From Oceanospirillales bacterium (GTDB taxonomy: Bacteria; Pseudomonadota; Gammaproteobacteria; Pseudomonadales; Balneatricaceae), in the NCBI GenBank assembly GCA_018223185.1, contig JAAEYW010000009.1:62001-126000 (forward strand): a DNA stretch of 64,000 nucleotides, written 5' to 3'. Within the stretch, counting starts at the first letter, position 1; each line of letters opens with the position of its first letter. Of the stretch, positions 8,524 to 16,729 are shown piece by piece. The notes below the pieces were generated by a model. That model searched no databases and had not been told where the DNA came from. It was given only the letters and a program-made list of their open reading frames with translations. Both the position numbers and the translations under genes were made by a program.

Positions 8524-8916
8524 ATGAACTTTTCAGCAACCGCTTCACTACTCGCCCGCCTTGGCCTGGCCGCTATTTTTATCATGGCGGGTTTATCAAA
8601 AATCAGTGGCTATGAAGGCACCGCTGGATATATGGATAGCATGGGCGTGCCGGGAGCGCTGTTACCCGTCGTTATTGCCGTTGAGGTACTGGGTGGCATC
8701 GCTATTGTTATCGGCCTGTTTACCCGTCTTGCAGCGGCCGGCCTGACGGTGTTTACCGTCGCTTCAGCACTGCTGTTTCACTTTAATCTGGCGGATCAGA
8801 CTCAGTATCTTATGTTCTGGAAAAATATAGCGATCGCGGGCGGTTTCCTGCTGCTGGTGGCTAATGGTCCGGGCGCTTACAGTGTTGATGCGTGGCGCAA
8901 AACGACTGATAAATAG
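8524..8916 (+). CDS. DoxX-family membrane protein (YqjF-like)
   Basis: 130 residues with four transmembrane helices: LLARLGLAAIFIMAGLSKI, LLPVVIAVEVLGGIAIVIGL, LAAAGLTVFTVASALLFHF and IAIAGGFLLLVANGPG, in the DoxX pattern including the AGLSKI motif after helix 1. DoxX proteins are small inner-membrane proteins of uncertain biochemistry, often linked to redox and thiol stress. GAGG lies upstream of the ATG. It follows the LysR gene and precedes the glutathionyl-hydroquinone reductase, the same order as yqjF-yqjG. Confidence 0.88.
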   Translation: MNFSATASLLARLGLAAIFIMAGLSKISGYEGTAGYMDSMGVPGALLPVVIAVEVLGGIAIVIGLFTRLAAAGLTVFTVASALLFHFNLADQTQYLMFWKNIAIAGGFLLLVANGPGAYSVDAWRKTTDK

Positions 8917-9060
8917 TATTGCTTTCAAAGTGACGGGCTTGTTCAACAGCCTGGTTTTAATAGCCAGGCCAGGACAGGTATGCGTTATCAAGCCGTTGCA
9001 CAAATGCATGGTGTGATTCATTACACAGCTGACACGACAGACAGAATTGAGGGTGAAGAG

Positions 9061-10038
9061 ATGGGACTGCTAATCGATGGCAAGTGGCAAGATCGCTGGT
9101 ATGAGACTAAAAACTCCAAAGGGGAGTTTGTCCGCGAGCAGGCGGGGTTTCGCAACTGGGTGACTGCCGATGGCAGCCCCGGCCCTTCCGGTGAAGGTGG
9201 TTTTAAGGCAGAGCCCGGCCGCTATCATCTTTATGTGTCGCTGGCCTGTCCCTGGGCGCACCGCACCCTGATCTTTCGCAAGCTTAAAGGGCTGGAAGAG
9301 CTGATCACTGTGTCGGTGGTCAGCCCGCATATGCTGGAGCAGGGCTGGAGCTTCGATACGAAAACCGGCTCTACTGGCGATCACCTGTACGATTCAGCGT
9401 TTATGCATCAGATCTATACCCGGGTGCAACAGGATTATACCGGCCGGGTCACGGTGCCGGTGCTGTGGGACAAACAGCAGCAGACCATTGTCAGTAATGA
9501 ATCGTCAGAGATTATCCGCATGTTTAATTCAGCGTTTAACGAATTGACGGGCAATGAGTGTGATCTGTGGCCTGAAGTACTGCGTGAAGAGATCGAAGCG
9601 CTGAATAGCTGGATCTACGATACGGTCAATAATGGCGTCTATCGATCGGGGTTTGCCACGACTCAGGAGGCTTACGAACACAATGTGAAAGACCTGTTTG
9701 CCAGCCTGGACCGGATTGAGGATATCTTATCCCGGAACCGTTACCTGGCGGGAGACGCACTGACCGAAGCGGACTGGCGTCTGTTTACTACGCTGATCCG
9801 TTTTGATGCGGTCTATCATGGTCATTTTAAATGTAATCTCAGACAGCTGCGTGAGTACCCGAATATCAGTGGCTATATCCGTGAGCTGTATCAGATAGAA
9901 GGGGTTGCTGAGACGGTGAATATGCATCACATTAAGCAGCACTATTACTACAGTCATCACATGATTAATCCAACCCGGGTGGTGCCGCTGGGGCCTCTGC
10001 AGGATTTTGATGCACCCCATGGGCGAGAGGCTATTTGA
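9061..10038 (+). CDS. yqjG: Glutathionyl-hydroquinone reductase (ECM4/YqjG family)
   Basis: 325 residues from the ATG at 9061, supported by GAGGGTGAAGAG just upstream. An earlier in-frame ATG at 8980 would add 27 unsupported residues. The thioredoxin-like domain carries the catalytic SLACPWAHRTLIFRKLKGLE, and the Cys in CPWA forms the mixed disulfide. SNESSEIIRMFNSAF binds glutathione, and a helical GST domain follows (YLAGDALTEADWRLFTTLIRFD). The enzyme reductively removes glutathione from glutathionyl-hydroquinones in the cytoplasm. With pirin, LysR and DoxX it forms a quinone-detoxification-like locus ending at the terminator at 10112. Confidence 0.93.
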   Translation: MGLLIDGKWQDRWYETKNSKGEFVREQAGFRNWVTADGSPGPSGEGGFKAEPGRYHLYVSLACPWAHRTLIFRKLKGLEELITVSVVSPHMLEQGWSFDTKTGSTGDHLYDSAFMHQIYTRVQQDYTGRVTVPVLWDKQQQTIVSNESSEIIRMFNSAFNELTGNECDLWPEVLREEIEALNSWIYDTVNNGVYRSGFATTQEAYEHNVKDLFASLDRIEDILSRNRYLAGDALTEADWRLFTTLIRFDAVYHGHFKCNLRQLREYPNISGYIRELYQIEGVAETVNMHHIKQHYYYSHHMINPTRVVPLGPLQDFDAPHGREAI

Positions 10039-10111
10039 GGTTATAAGGTCGTGAGCTGTCTAATGGTGTTTTGGCATGAAAGACCATACTTACATCACCA
10101 GGCGCAGCCAT

Positions 10112-10140
10112 AAAAAAACCGCCCAAACAGGCGGTTTTTT
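10112..10140. terminator. Bidirectional Rho-independent terminator
   Basis: Stem AAAAAACCGCC/GGCGGTTTTTT with a 6-base loop. It serves yqjG on the plus strand and faces the end of the aap operon on the minus strand. Confidence 0.85.
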
Positions 10141-10199
10141 TATGCTTTTTCTAGCGACTAACCACTAGCAAGCGGCGTAGCCGCGTCTGACTACGGCCC

Positions 10200-10958
10200 T
10201 TAATGCTGTAAAATCTGACTCAGGAACAACTGGGTTCGCTCATGTTGCGGGTTGTTAAAGAACTCATGGGGCTCGTTCTCTTCAACAATCTGTCCGCCAT
10301 CCATAAAGATAACCCGGTCGGCAACTGTCTTGGCAAAACCCATCTCATGAGTGACACACAGCATGGTCATACCCTCATTGGCCAGCTCTATCATGACATC
10401 GAGCACCTCTTTGATCATCTCAGGGTCGAGTGCTGAGGTTGGCTCATCAAACAGCATGACGTCAGGGTTCATACAGAGAGACCGGGCAATTGCTACCCGC
10501 TGCTGCTGTCCACCGGATAGCTGACCCGGATATTTCAGTGCCTGATCAGGGATTTTAACCCGTTCCAGCAACTCCATTGCCTGTGCTTCAGCTTCTTTAC
10601 GGGGCATTTTTTTCACCCAGATCGGCGCCAGCACACAGTTCTCTAACACCGTCAGGTGTGGGAACAGGTTGAAGTGCTGAAACACCATGCCGACATCCTT
10701 ACGGATCGCTTCGATATTTTTAATATCTTCATTCAGGGGAATATCGTTAACGATGATATCGCCCTTCTGATGCTCTTCGAGATGGTTAATACAACGAATC
10801 ATCGTTGATTTACCCGAACCGGAAGGGCCACAGATAACGATCTTTTCGCCCTGCTTTACCTCCAGATTAATATTTTTAAGCACATGAAACTCGCCATACC
10901 ATTTGTTCAGGTCGCGCAGTTCCACCATCAATTTATCAGTAGCGTGTGAATGATTCAT
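10200..10958 (-). CDS. aapP: General L-amino acid ABC transporter, ATP-binding protein
   Basis: 252 residues. Walker [10 protein letters not shown] near residue 45, Q-loop [16 protein letters not shown], signature LSGGQQQR, Walker [14 protein letters not shown] and switch His in VTHEMGFAK are all present. This is the polar amino acid (PAAT) family ATPase that powers import through the AapQ/AapM channel at the inner membrane. It is the last gene of the minus-strand aapJQMP operon, 18 bases after aapM. A small hairpin without a T-run lies downstream at about 10160. Confidence 0.95.
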   Translation of the reverse strand: MNHSHATDKLMVELRDLNKWYGEFHVLKNINLEVKQGEKIVICGPSGSGKSTMIRCINHLEEHQKGDIIVNDIPLNEDIKNIEAIRKDVGMVFQHFNLFPHLTVLENCVLAPIWVKKMPRKEAEAQAMELLERVKIPDQALKYPGQLSGGQQQRVAIARSLCMNPDVMLFDEPTSALDPEMIKEVLDVMIELANEGMTMLCVTHEMGFAKTVADRVIFMDGGQIVEENEPHEFFNNPQHERTQLFLSQILQH

Positions 10959-10976
10959 TTTAAAATCTCTTTGTTA

Positions 10977-12077
10977 TCAGGCGCGGTTGCCGTGGCCGGT
11001 ATGTAGTTTCTTCTCCAGATGCTGCGAATAGCGCGACATACTGAAACAGAACACCCAGAACAACAGGGCAATAAACAAATAACTCTCAGTGGAATAGCCG
11101 ATCCAGTCAGGATCCTGGTTGGCCGCCTGGCCGATAGCCAGTACATCAAACAAACCAATAATCAGCACCAGACTGGTGTCCTTAAACAGCGCGATAAAGG
11201 TATTCACAATGCCCGGAATCATCAGTTTCAGCGCCTGCGGCATAATGACCAGAATCATCTTCTGCCAGTAACCCAGCCCCAGCGCATCAGCCGCTTCGTA
11301 CTGCCCCTTAGGGATCGCCTGTAAGCCGCCCCGGATAACCTCAGCCATATAAGCAGACTGGAACAGGGTAATACCGATCAGCGCTCTGAGCAGCTTGTCA
11401 AAGCTCATTCCTTCGGGAAAGAACAGCGGTAACATTACTGACGCCATGAACAGCACCGTAATCAGCGGCACACCGCGCCAGATCTCGATAAAGGTCACAC
11501 AGACGGATTTCACAATAGGCATATCGGACTGCCGCCCCAGCGCCAGGACAATGCCTAAGGGCAGGGACGCCACAATACCGACAACCGCCAGAACCAGAGT
11601 CAGCGTTAAACCACCCCACAGGTGGGTTTCAACCTGAGGCAGGCCGAACACATCACCATACAACAGGAAGTACGCGATGATGGGATAGACGACCAGCAGC
11701 AGAATTGCTACCAGACCCTTCTTTGGCGTCTGCGGCAATACCAGCCAGATAATGGAGCCGATCATGATGATAAAGGCTAACTGCGGCCGCCAGTGTTCTG
11801 TCTCCGGATAGAAGCCATAGAGAAACTGGTCCAGCCGGTTGGCGATAAACACCCAGCAGGCACCGCCGCTGGTGCAGGCGTCACGGCTGGTTCCGACCCA
11901 GTCGGAATCGATAAAGATCCATTGAATGGTTGGCACCAGAAAGCTGATCAGGAAATAGCCGACAACAATCGTTGCAACCGAGTTTGTCGGCCCGTTAAAC
12001 AGGTTTTTACGCAGCCAGCCGACCACTCCAATCATACTGGACGGCGGGGGCAGCGTGGGTTGAATTTCATATTTCAT
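10977..12077 (-). CDS. aapM: General L-amino acid ABC transporter permease AapM
   Basis: 366 residues, the long AapM/BztC-type permease rather than the ~230-residue HisQ type. N-terminal helices and a large periplasmic loop (DACTSGGACWVF) precede the conserved core. The EAA motif region reads GLQAIPKGQYEAADALGLGYWQKMILVIMPQALKLMIP. It forms a heterodimeric channel with AapQ. AGGAGGGG precedes the ATG, and it follows aapQ by 11 bases. Confidence 0.94.
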   Translation of the reverse strand: MKYEIQPTLPPPSSMIGVVGWLRKNLFNGPTNSVATIVVGYFLISFLVPTIQWIFIDSDWVGTSRDACTSGGACWVFIANRLDQFLYGFYPETEHWRPQLAFIIMIGSIIWLVLPQTPKKGLVAILLLVVYPIIAYFLLYGDVFGLPQVETHLWGGLTLTLVLAVVGIVASLPLGIVLALGRQSDMPIVKSVCVTFIEIWRGVPLITVLFMASVMLPLFFPEGMSFDKLLRALIGITLFQSAYMAEVIRGGLQAIPKGQYEAADALGLGYWQKMILVIMPQALKLMIPGIVNTFIALFKDTSLVLIIGLFDVLAIGQAANQDPDWIGYSTESYLFIALLFWVFCFSMSRYSQHLEKKLHTGHGNRA

Positions 12078-12088
12078 AGCATCCCCTC

Positions 12089-13315
12089 CTAGCGCTCTGT
12101 TAACTGAATTCTGGCGTTATACCAGTTCATAAAGAATGAGGTCAGCAGACTGAGGGTCAGATACACCGCCATCGTCATGGCGATTACCTCGATTGCTTGC
12201 CCCGTCTGGTTAAGCGTGGTTCCGGCAAAGACGTTAACCAGATCCGGATAGCCTATAGCGGTTGCCAGTGAGGAGTTCTTCGTCAGGTTAAGATACTGAC
12301 TGGTCAGAGGAGGGATCACCACCCGCATCGCCTGAGGGATAACAATCAGCCGCAGCGTTTTGGCTTTCGACATACCCAGCGCCGTTGCCGCTTCAGTCTG
12401 TCCATGAGACACCGCCAGGATACCGGCGCGAACAGTTTCCGCGATAAAGGCTGCGGTATAGATACTCAGCGCAAGCCAGAGCGCCATCAGCTCGGGGATA
12501 ACGGTAATGCCCCCTTTGAAGTTAAACCCTTTCAGCTCTGGATGATCAAGCCCCAGAGGCAGGCCGCTAAACAGGAATAGCAGCAGAGGGACGCCGACAA
12601 TCAAACCAATGCTGGTGAGAATAACCGGAAACTGTTGCCCGGTCAGCTCCTGGCGTTTTCGGGACCAGCGGGCAATAAACCAGCTGGCAACGATCGCACC
12701 AAAGAAACCCATAATCACCAGTCCGAAGCCGTCTTCAGGCACCGGAGCCGGTACAATTAAACCCCGGTTATTCAGAAAAGATCCTAAAAACTCGATACTC
12801 TGCCGCGGGGCTGGCAGGGTCCGCAGCACCGCGTAATACCAGAAAAAGATCTGCAGCAGCAGCGGGATATTACGAAATACTTCGATATACAGTGCAGAAA
12901 ATTTAGCGATCAGCCAGTTATCGGATAAGCGCGCCACACCGAGGATAAAGCCCAGAATGGTGGCTGCGATAATGCCCATCACCGCAATCAGAATCGTGTT
13001 CAGCAGGCCGACAATAAAGGTCATGCCATAACTGGACGCTTCGGTGTAATCGATCAGGCTCATGGCAATACCAAAGCCCGCTTCCCGTGACAGGAAGTCG
13101 AAACCGGTGGTCATACCACGCTGTTCAAGGTTTGTCAGGGTGTTTTCAATAATGGTGTAAAAGACAAAACCCAGTGCCGTCAGCAGCAGTATCTGGAACA
13201 GTAACGACCGCTTTTTCGGGTCGTTCCAGAATTTCGGTTTGCTCAGCGGTGGCGCGCTTTGGGGGGCTGAGCCACCATCAGGCTTGTGACCTGAATTCGA
13301 AATGTCTGAGGACAT
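12089..13315 (-). CDS. aapQ: General L-amino acid ABC transporter permease AapQ
   Basis: 408 residues with about eight transmembrane helices. A long polar N-terminal tail precedes LFQILLLTALGFVFYTIIEN, and the conserved loop reads GILAVSHGQTEAATALGMSKAKTLRLIVIPQAMRVVIPP. It is the partner permease of AapM in an importer of broad L-amino acid range in characterised relatives. It lies between aapJ and aapM, separated from aapJ by a terminator-like hairpin that may lower permease expression relative to the binding protein. Confidence 0.94.
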   Translation of the reverse strand: MSSDISNSGHKPDGGSAPQSAPPLSKPKFWNDPKKRSLLFQILLLTALGFVFYTIIENTLTNLEQRGMTTGFDFLSREAGFGIAMSLIDYTEASSYGMTFIVGLLNTILIAVMGIIAATILGFILGVARLSDNWLIAKFSALYIEVFRNIPLLLQIFFWYYAVLRTLPAPRQSIEFLGSFLNNRGLIVPAPVPEDGFGLVIMGFFGAIVASWFIARWSRKRQELTGQQFPVILTSIGLIVGVPLLLFLFSGLPLGLDHPELKGFNFKGGITVIPELMALWLALSIYTAAFIAETVRAGILAVSHGQTEAATALGMSKAKTLRLIVIPQAMRVVIPPLTSQYLNLTKNSSLATAIGYPDLVNVFAGTTLNQTGQAIEVIAMTMAVYLTLSLLTSFFMNWYNARIQLTER

Positions 13316-13377
13316 TGTTAACTCCAGAGGTCAGTACACAGAAGCTTCTGTCCCGGAAAGAAAGCCTTCAGGGCAGA

Positions 13378-13409
13378 AATAAAAACGGCCAGCCTTCCGG
13401 CCAGCCGTT
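13378..13409 (-). terminator. Intra-operon attenuator hairpin after aapJ
   Basis: On the minus strand an 11-bp stem (AACGGCTGGCC/GGCTGGCCGTT, two wobble pairs) with a GGAA tetraloop is followed by TTTTTATTT. It lies 10 bases past the aapJ stop and ahead of aapQ. Partial termination here would keep binding protein in excess over membrane parts, a common pattern in such operons; that role is inferred. Confidence 0.7.
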
Positions 13410-13419
13410 GATCAGCATG

Positions 13420-14433
13420 TTAACGCATAGGTGGAGCGTACTGCAGACCACCCTGGTTCCACAGAGCGTTCAGACCGCGGTCCAGCCCCAGAGGAGAGTC
13501 TTTGCCTACGTTACGCTCGTAAGCTTCACCGTAGTTACCCACCTGCTTAACGATCTGGTAAGCCCAGTCATCAGCCAGATCCAGACCTTTACCTTTAGGT
13601 CCGTCCAGACCCAGCAGACGCTTAACGTTAGGATCAGAACTTTCCGCCTTCATCTTATCGACATTAGCAGAGGTCAGACCCAGCTCTTCTGCGTTCAGCA
13701 TCGCATTGAAAGACCATTTAACGATATTAAACCAGGTGTCATCGCCCTGACGGACAACAGGACCCAGAGGCTCTTTAGAGATAACTTCTGGCAGTGCACC
13801 GACTGCAGATGGGTCCTGCATGCGGGTACGCAGGCCAGCAGCCTGTGACAGGTCAGTTGTGAACGAGTCACAACGGCCGGTATCAAATGCCTGAGCCGCC
13901 TGGTCATTGGTGTCAAAAACGACCGGAGTATAGGTGATACCGTGGGTACGGAAGTAATCCGCCATATTCAGCTCAGTGGTCGTACCGGACTGTACACATA
14001 CTGTTGCACCATCCAGATCCTTAACGCTCTTCAGCCCCAGCTCTTTCTTCACCAGAAAGCCCTGACCATCATAGTAGTTCACACCGGCAAAGTTGATACC
14101 CAGCTGAGTATCACGGGTCTGTGTCCAGGTAGTTACTCGGGACAATACATCCACTTCACCCGACACCAGCGCGGTAAAACGTTCTTTAGCATTCAGGGGA
14201 ATATATTTAACTTTAGTTGCATCGCCCAGCACTGCAGCAGCAACAGCCCGGCACACATCAACATCCAGACCTTTCCAGTTACCTTTGTCGTCAGGCACTG
14301 AGAAGCCCGGGACGCCACTCGTTACGCCGCACTGTAGTGCGCCACGTTCCTTCAGAGTTTCCAAAGTACCCGCCATAGCGGTACCTGTCATTGCAACCAT
14401 CAGGACTGCAGTGGAAATCAGGGTTTTCTTCAT
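13420..14433 (-). CDS. aapJ: Periplasmic amino-acid-binding protein AapJ
   Basis: 337 residues. A Sec signal peptide MKKTLISTAVLMVAMTGTAMAG precedes a type II periplasmic binding fold: GALQCGVTSGVPGFSVPDDKGNWKGLDVD, CRAVAAAVLGD and NAKERFTALVSGEVDVLSRV, and a C-terminal DLADDWAYQIVKQVGNYGEAYERN that is characteristic of AapJ/BztA. It captures amino acids in the periplasm and delivers them to AapQM. It is the first gene of the operon. No GG-N10-GC sigma-54 element is visible upstream. Confidence 0.95.
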   Translation of the reverse strand: MKKTLISTAVLMVAMTGTAMAGTLETLKERGALQCGVTSGVPGFSVPDDKGNWKGLDVDVCRAVAAAVLGDATKVKYIPLNAKERFTALVSGEVDVLSRVTTWTQTRDTQLGINFAGVNYYDGQGFLVKKELGLKSVKDLDGATVCVQSGTTTELNMADYFRTHGITYTPVVFDTNDQAAQAFDTGRCDSFTTDLSQAAGLRTRMQDPSAVGALPEVISKEPLGPVVRQGDDTWFNIVKWSFNAMLNAEELGLTSANVDKMKAESSDPNVKRLLGLDGPKGKGLDLADDWAYQIVKQVGNYGEAYERNVGKDSPLGLDRGLNALWNQGGLQYAPPMR

Positions 14434-14578
14434 TGGGTATTTCCTTTTGTTTTTATAATGAGAAATTAAGCAAAACTGTGTTCAGCAGTCGTGCTATACG
14501 CTTAACGCTTGCAAAGAGCATTCTGCTTTTTGATTCTTTTAATCCTCTGTTGGATCTGAGTTGTTTGATCGGAGAACT

Positions 14579-14773
14579 TCAGATTCTGGCGGGTGCAGAT
14601 TCGGGCACCGGGTCAGTTCGTAATCCTGAAAACAGAAGTGCCGGCATTTCGCGGAGCACCTGTACCTGCACATAACGGGTCAGGATTGAGGAGAAAAGGG
14701 CGGTCCCGGCGCAGAGACAGATCAGCGCAGGGCTCCAGATGATGTCGTTAGTAGAATCAACAAATTCTTGCAT
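14579..14773 (-). pseudogene. N-terminal remnant of an alanine/sodium symporter (AGCS family)
   Basis: 64 residues. MQEFVDSTNDIIWSPALICL and RYVQVQVLREMPALLFSG match the start of AGCS (AlsT/DagA) Na+:alanine symporters, whose full length is about 450 residues. After the first 50 residues the match ends and a short tail DPVPESAPARI follows. That tail resembles the end of the neighbouring DAACS symporter (ESEPAPATARI), and both 3' ends share cttcagattctggc. This suggests an internal deletion or recombination that left only the head and a foreign or original tail. It cannot transport. Start codon and upstream TATAAT-like sequence remain. Confidence 0.75.
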
Positions 14774-15310
14774 GTGTAAATGTCTCCGGAAAGCAACGTG
14801 TCATGCACGATAGTTATAATTATTGTCTTGCTATAATCCATCTCATCGAGGTGGGTGCTGATGCCGTCAGGGGCGCTGCGGTTGCGTCTGTCTGTGAGAA
14901 AACCAGTCCCGGAAAATCAGCTGCAGATAATAATACGACTCCATCCGAACCGGTGGCTGTGCCCTGAATAATGGCAGAGCGAATGATGCCTGAACGAAAG
15001 TGCCGGGCCTTCCTTGTTTATCTACTTAGCTAAAACTTTAATGTGAATGCCTGAAATAAATTGCCTCCTGCCGCGCCTTGTTTGCCTCCTTTCGTGCCAG
15101 TTATTATCTGTTATGTATTTGAAAGCTTCTGATTCAGCGTGCCTTTCCGGCTTTCACCAGGACTGTTCTGGATTTTGAGCACCCCGTGGCGGGATGCTAT
15201 TGGAGGTTATCAGCGGAGGAGGGCAGAGGAGGAGGGCAGAGGAGGAGGGCAGAGGAGGAGTGGGCGTCTGAGTTGTCCTGAATGATCTGAACCTGTTCAG
15301 CCTTAAACAG
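14774..15310. other. Gene-free stretch
   Basis: About 540 bases with no supportable coding region. It holds a likely minus-strand promoter for the symporter remnant near 14820-14845 and a 13-bp tandem array at 15215-15262. It may be what is left after decay of the symporter gene region. Confidence 0.5.
15215..15262. repeat. 13-bp purine-rich tandem repeat, about 3.7 copies
   Basis: Exact repeats of ggaggagggcaga at 15215, 15228 and 15241, plus a partial fourth copy. One strand is almost pure purine, so the array could slip or form unusual structure. Confidence 0.9.
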
Positions 15311-15334
15311 AAAAAGCCCCAAAAGGGGCTTTTT
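15311..15334. terminator. Rho-independent terminator
   Basis: Stem AAAAAGCCCC/GGGGCTTTTT with an AAAA loop. On the minus strand it follows the end of the DAACS symporter gene by about 30 bases. Confidence 0.85.
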
Positions 15335-15362
15335 GTGTTTTTAGTGCAGGTGGTGCAAAGCT

Positions 15363-16670
15363 TCAGATTCTGGCCGTTGCCGGGGCAGGCTCAGATTCAG
15401 CTTGTGGTGAAGCCTGATTGTAAACCGACTCGTCCAGTTCATTTTCGCTTTTAGCGACCAGAATTGAGACCATCAGATCGCCGCAAACATTCACGCTGGT
15501 TCTCGCCATATCCAGAATACGGTCGATACCGGCAACAATCGCCAGACCTTCGATTGGCAGGCCAACAGTGGTGAGCACCAGAGACAGCATGATCAGGCCG
15601 GCACCCGGAACACCCGCGGTGCCAACAGACGCCAGAGTAGAGGTCATGATGATCAGCAGGTAATCGGAAAACGCCAGATCAATGCCAAAGGCCTGTGCGA
15701 TGAACAGCGCACAGACACCCTGATACAACGCAGTGCCGTCCATATTGATTGTTGCACCCAGCGGCAGAACAAAGCTGGAGATACTCTTGGATACGCCCAT
15801 CTCATCCTGAGACGCTTTGATGGTTGCAGGCAGTGTGCCGGAGCTGCTGGTGGTGGTAAATGCGACAGCGGCAGGGTTTAGCAGCCCTTTCAGGTAGCGA
15901 ACCGGATTCAGGCGTCCCAGCGTGCTGACCAAACCGGTGTAGAAAACCAGAACATGGATCAGGCAGCCGATATAGACCACAGCAATGACTTTGATCAGTG
16001 GCAGCAGAATATCCATACCGTACTTACCCGCAACCCAGGCCATCAGACCGAACACGCCATAGGGTGCCAGCTTCATTACCAGTTCGGTGAGTTTGTACAT
16101 TCCTTCAGCAAGGCTTTCAAACAGCTTGATAGCCGGTTCCGCTTTCTCGCCACACAGTGTGAGCGCGATACCCAGACCCAGAGCAAAGACGATAATTTGC
16201 AGAATGTTTCCGGCAGCCAGGGCGTTGACCGGGTTTTTCGGAATCATATTCAGCAGCGTCTGTACCAGCGTCGGTGCTTCTTTTCCGACAGCCGTCGGGT
16301 CGGTTGCCATCATATTCAGTCCCGCTCCCGGCGTCAGAACAGTCGCCAGACCCAGACCGATACTGATCGCGATGGCGGTGGTGCCGAGATACAGAGCGAT
16401 CGCTTTGATACCGATGCGTCCCATCTTCCGGGTGTCCTGCATAGAGGTCACGCCGACAACCAGCGAACAGAAAACCAGCGGTACGATCAGCATCTTGATG
16501 GCATTGATAAACAGTGTGCCGATCGGTTTTAGCAGTTCAGCATCTGGCCCCATGATCGCACCTGCAGCGACACCCAGAACCATTCCGATTAATATTTTTT
16601 TCCACAGTGCCAGGTCGCTCCAGAAACCGGAGCGGCTTTCATTGGTCAGTGTTGGTTGCATAACTCTCAT
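15363..16670 (-). CDS. gltP: DAACS-family dicarboxylate/acidic amino acid:cation symporter
   Basis: 435 residues. The family core is complete: the Ser-rich re-entrant loop TTTSSSGTLPATIKAS, the TM7 motif ATINMDGTALYQG, the second hairpin TLASVGTAGVPGAG, and GIDRILDMARTSVNVCGD in TM8, whose Asp/Arg region binds the substrate carboxylate. These inner-membrane carriers couple Na+ or H+ to uptake of aspartate, glutamate or C4-dicarboxylates. Lying 59 bases downstream of aspA, in the same direction and behind its sigma-54 promoter, aspartate/glutamate is the likely substrate; DctA-type succinate uptake is the alternative. Confidence 0.9.
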   Translation of the reverse strand: MRVMQPTLTNESRSGFWSDLALWKKILIGMVLGVAAGAIMGPDAELLKPIGTLFINAIKMLIVPLVFCSLVVGVTSMQDTRKMGRIGIKAIALYLGTTAIAISIGLGLATVLTPGAGLNMMATDPTAVGKEAPTLVQTLLNMIPKNPVNALAAGNILQIIVFALGLGIALTLCGEKAEPAIKLFESLAEGMYKLTELVMKLAPYGVFGLMAWVAGKYGMDILLPLIKVIAVVYIGCLIHVLVFYTGLVSTLGRLNPVRYLKGLLNPAAVAFTTTSSSGTLPATIKASQDEMGVSKSISSFVLPLGATINMDGTALYQGVCALFIAQAFGIDLAFSDYLLIIMTSTLASVGTAGVPGAGLIMLSLVLTTVGLPIEGLAIVAGIDRILDMARTSVNVCGDLMVSILVAKSENELDESVYNQASPQAESEPAPATARI

Positions 16671-16729
16671 CCTTTCTATAGTTGTTTTTTTACCCTTATC
16701 GGGTTTCAGGGGGGGTAAGGTGTATGTTG

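Noticed and set aside
13174-13848. 224-residue plus-strand frame
   Set aside because: Antisense to aapQ and aapJ, no family match, and the minus-strand genes are certain.
14434-14578. Sigma-54 promoter for aapJ
   Set aside because: No GG-N10-GC element found on the minus strand upstream of aapJ.
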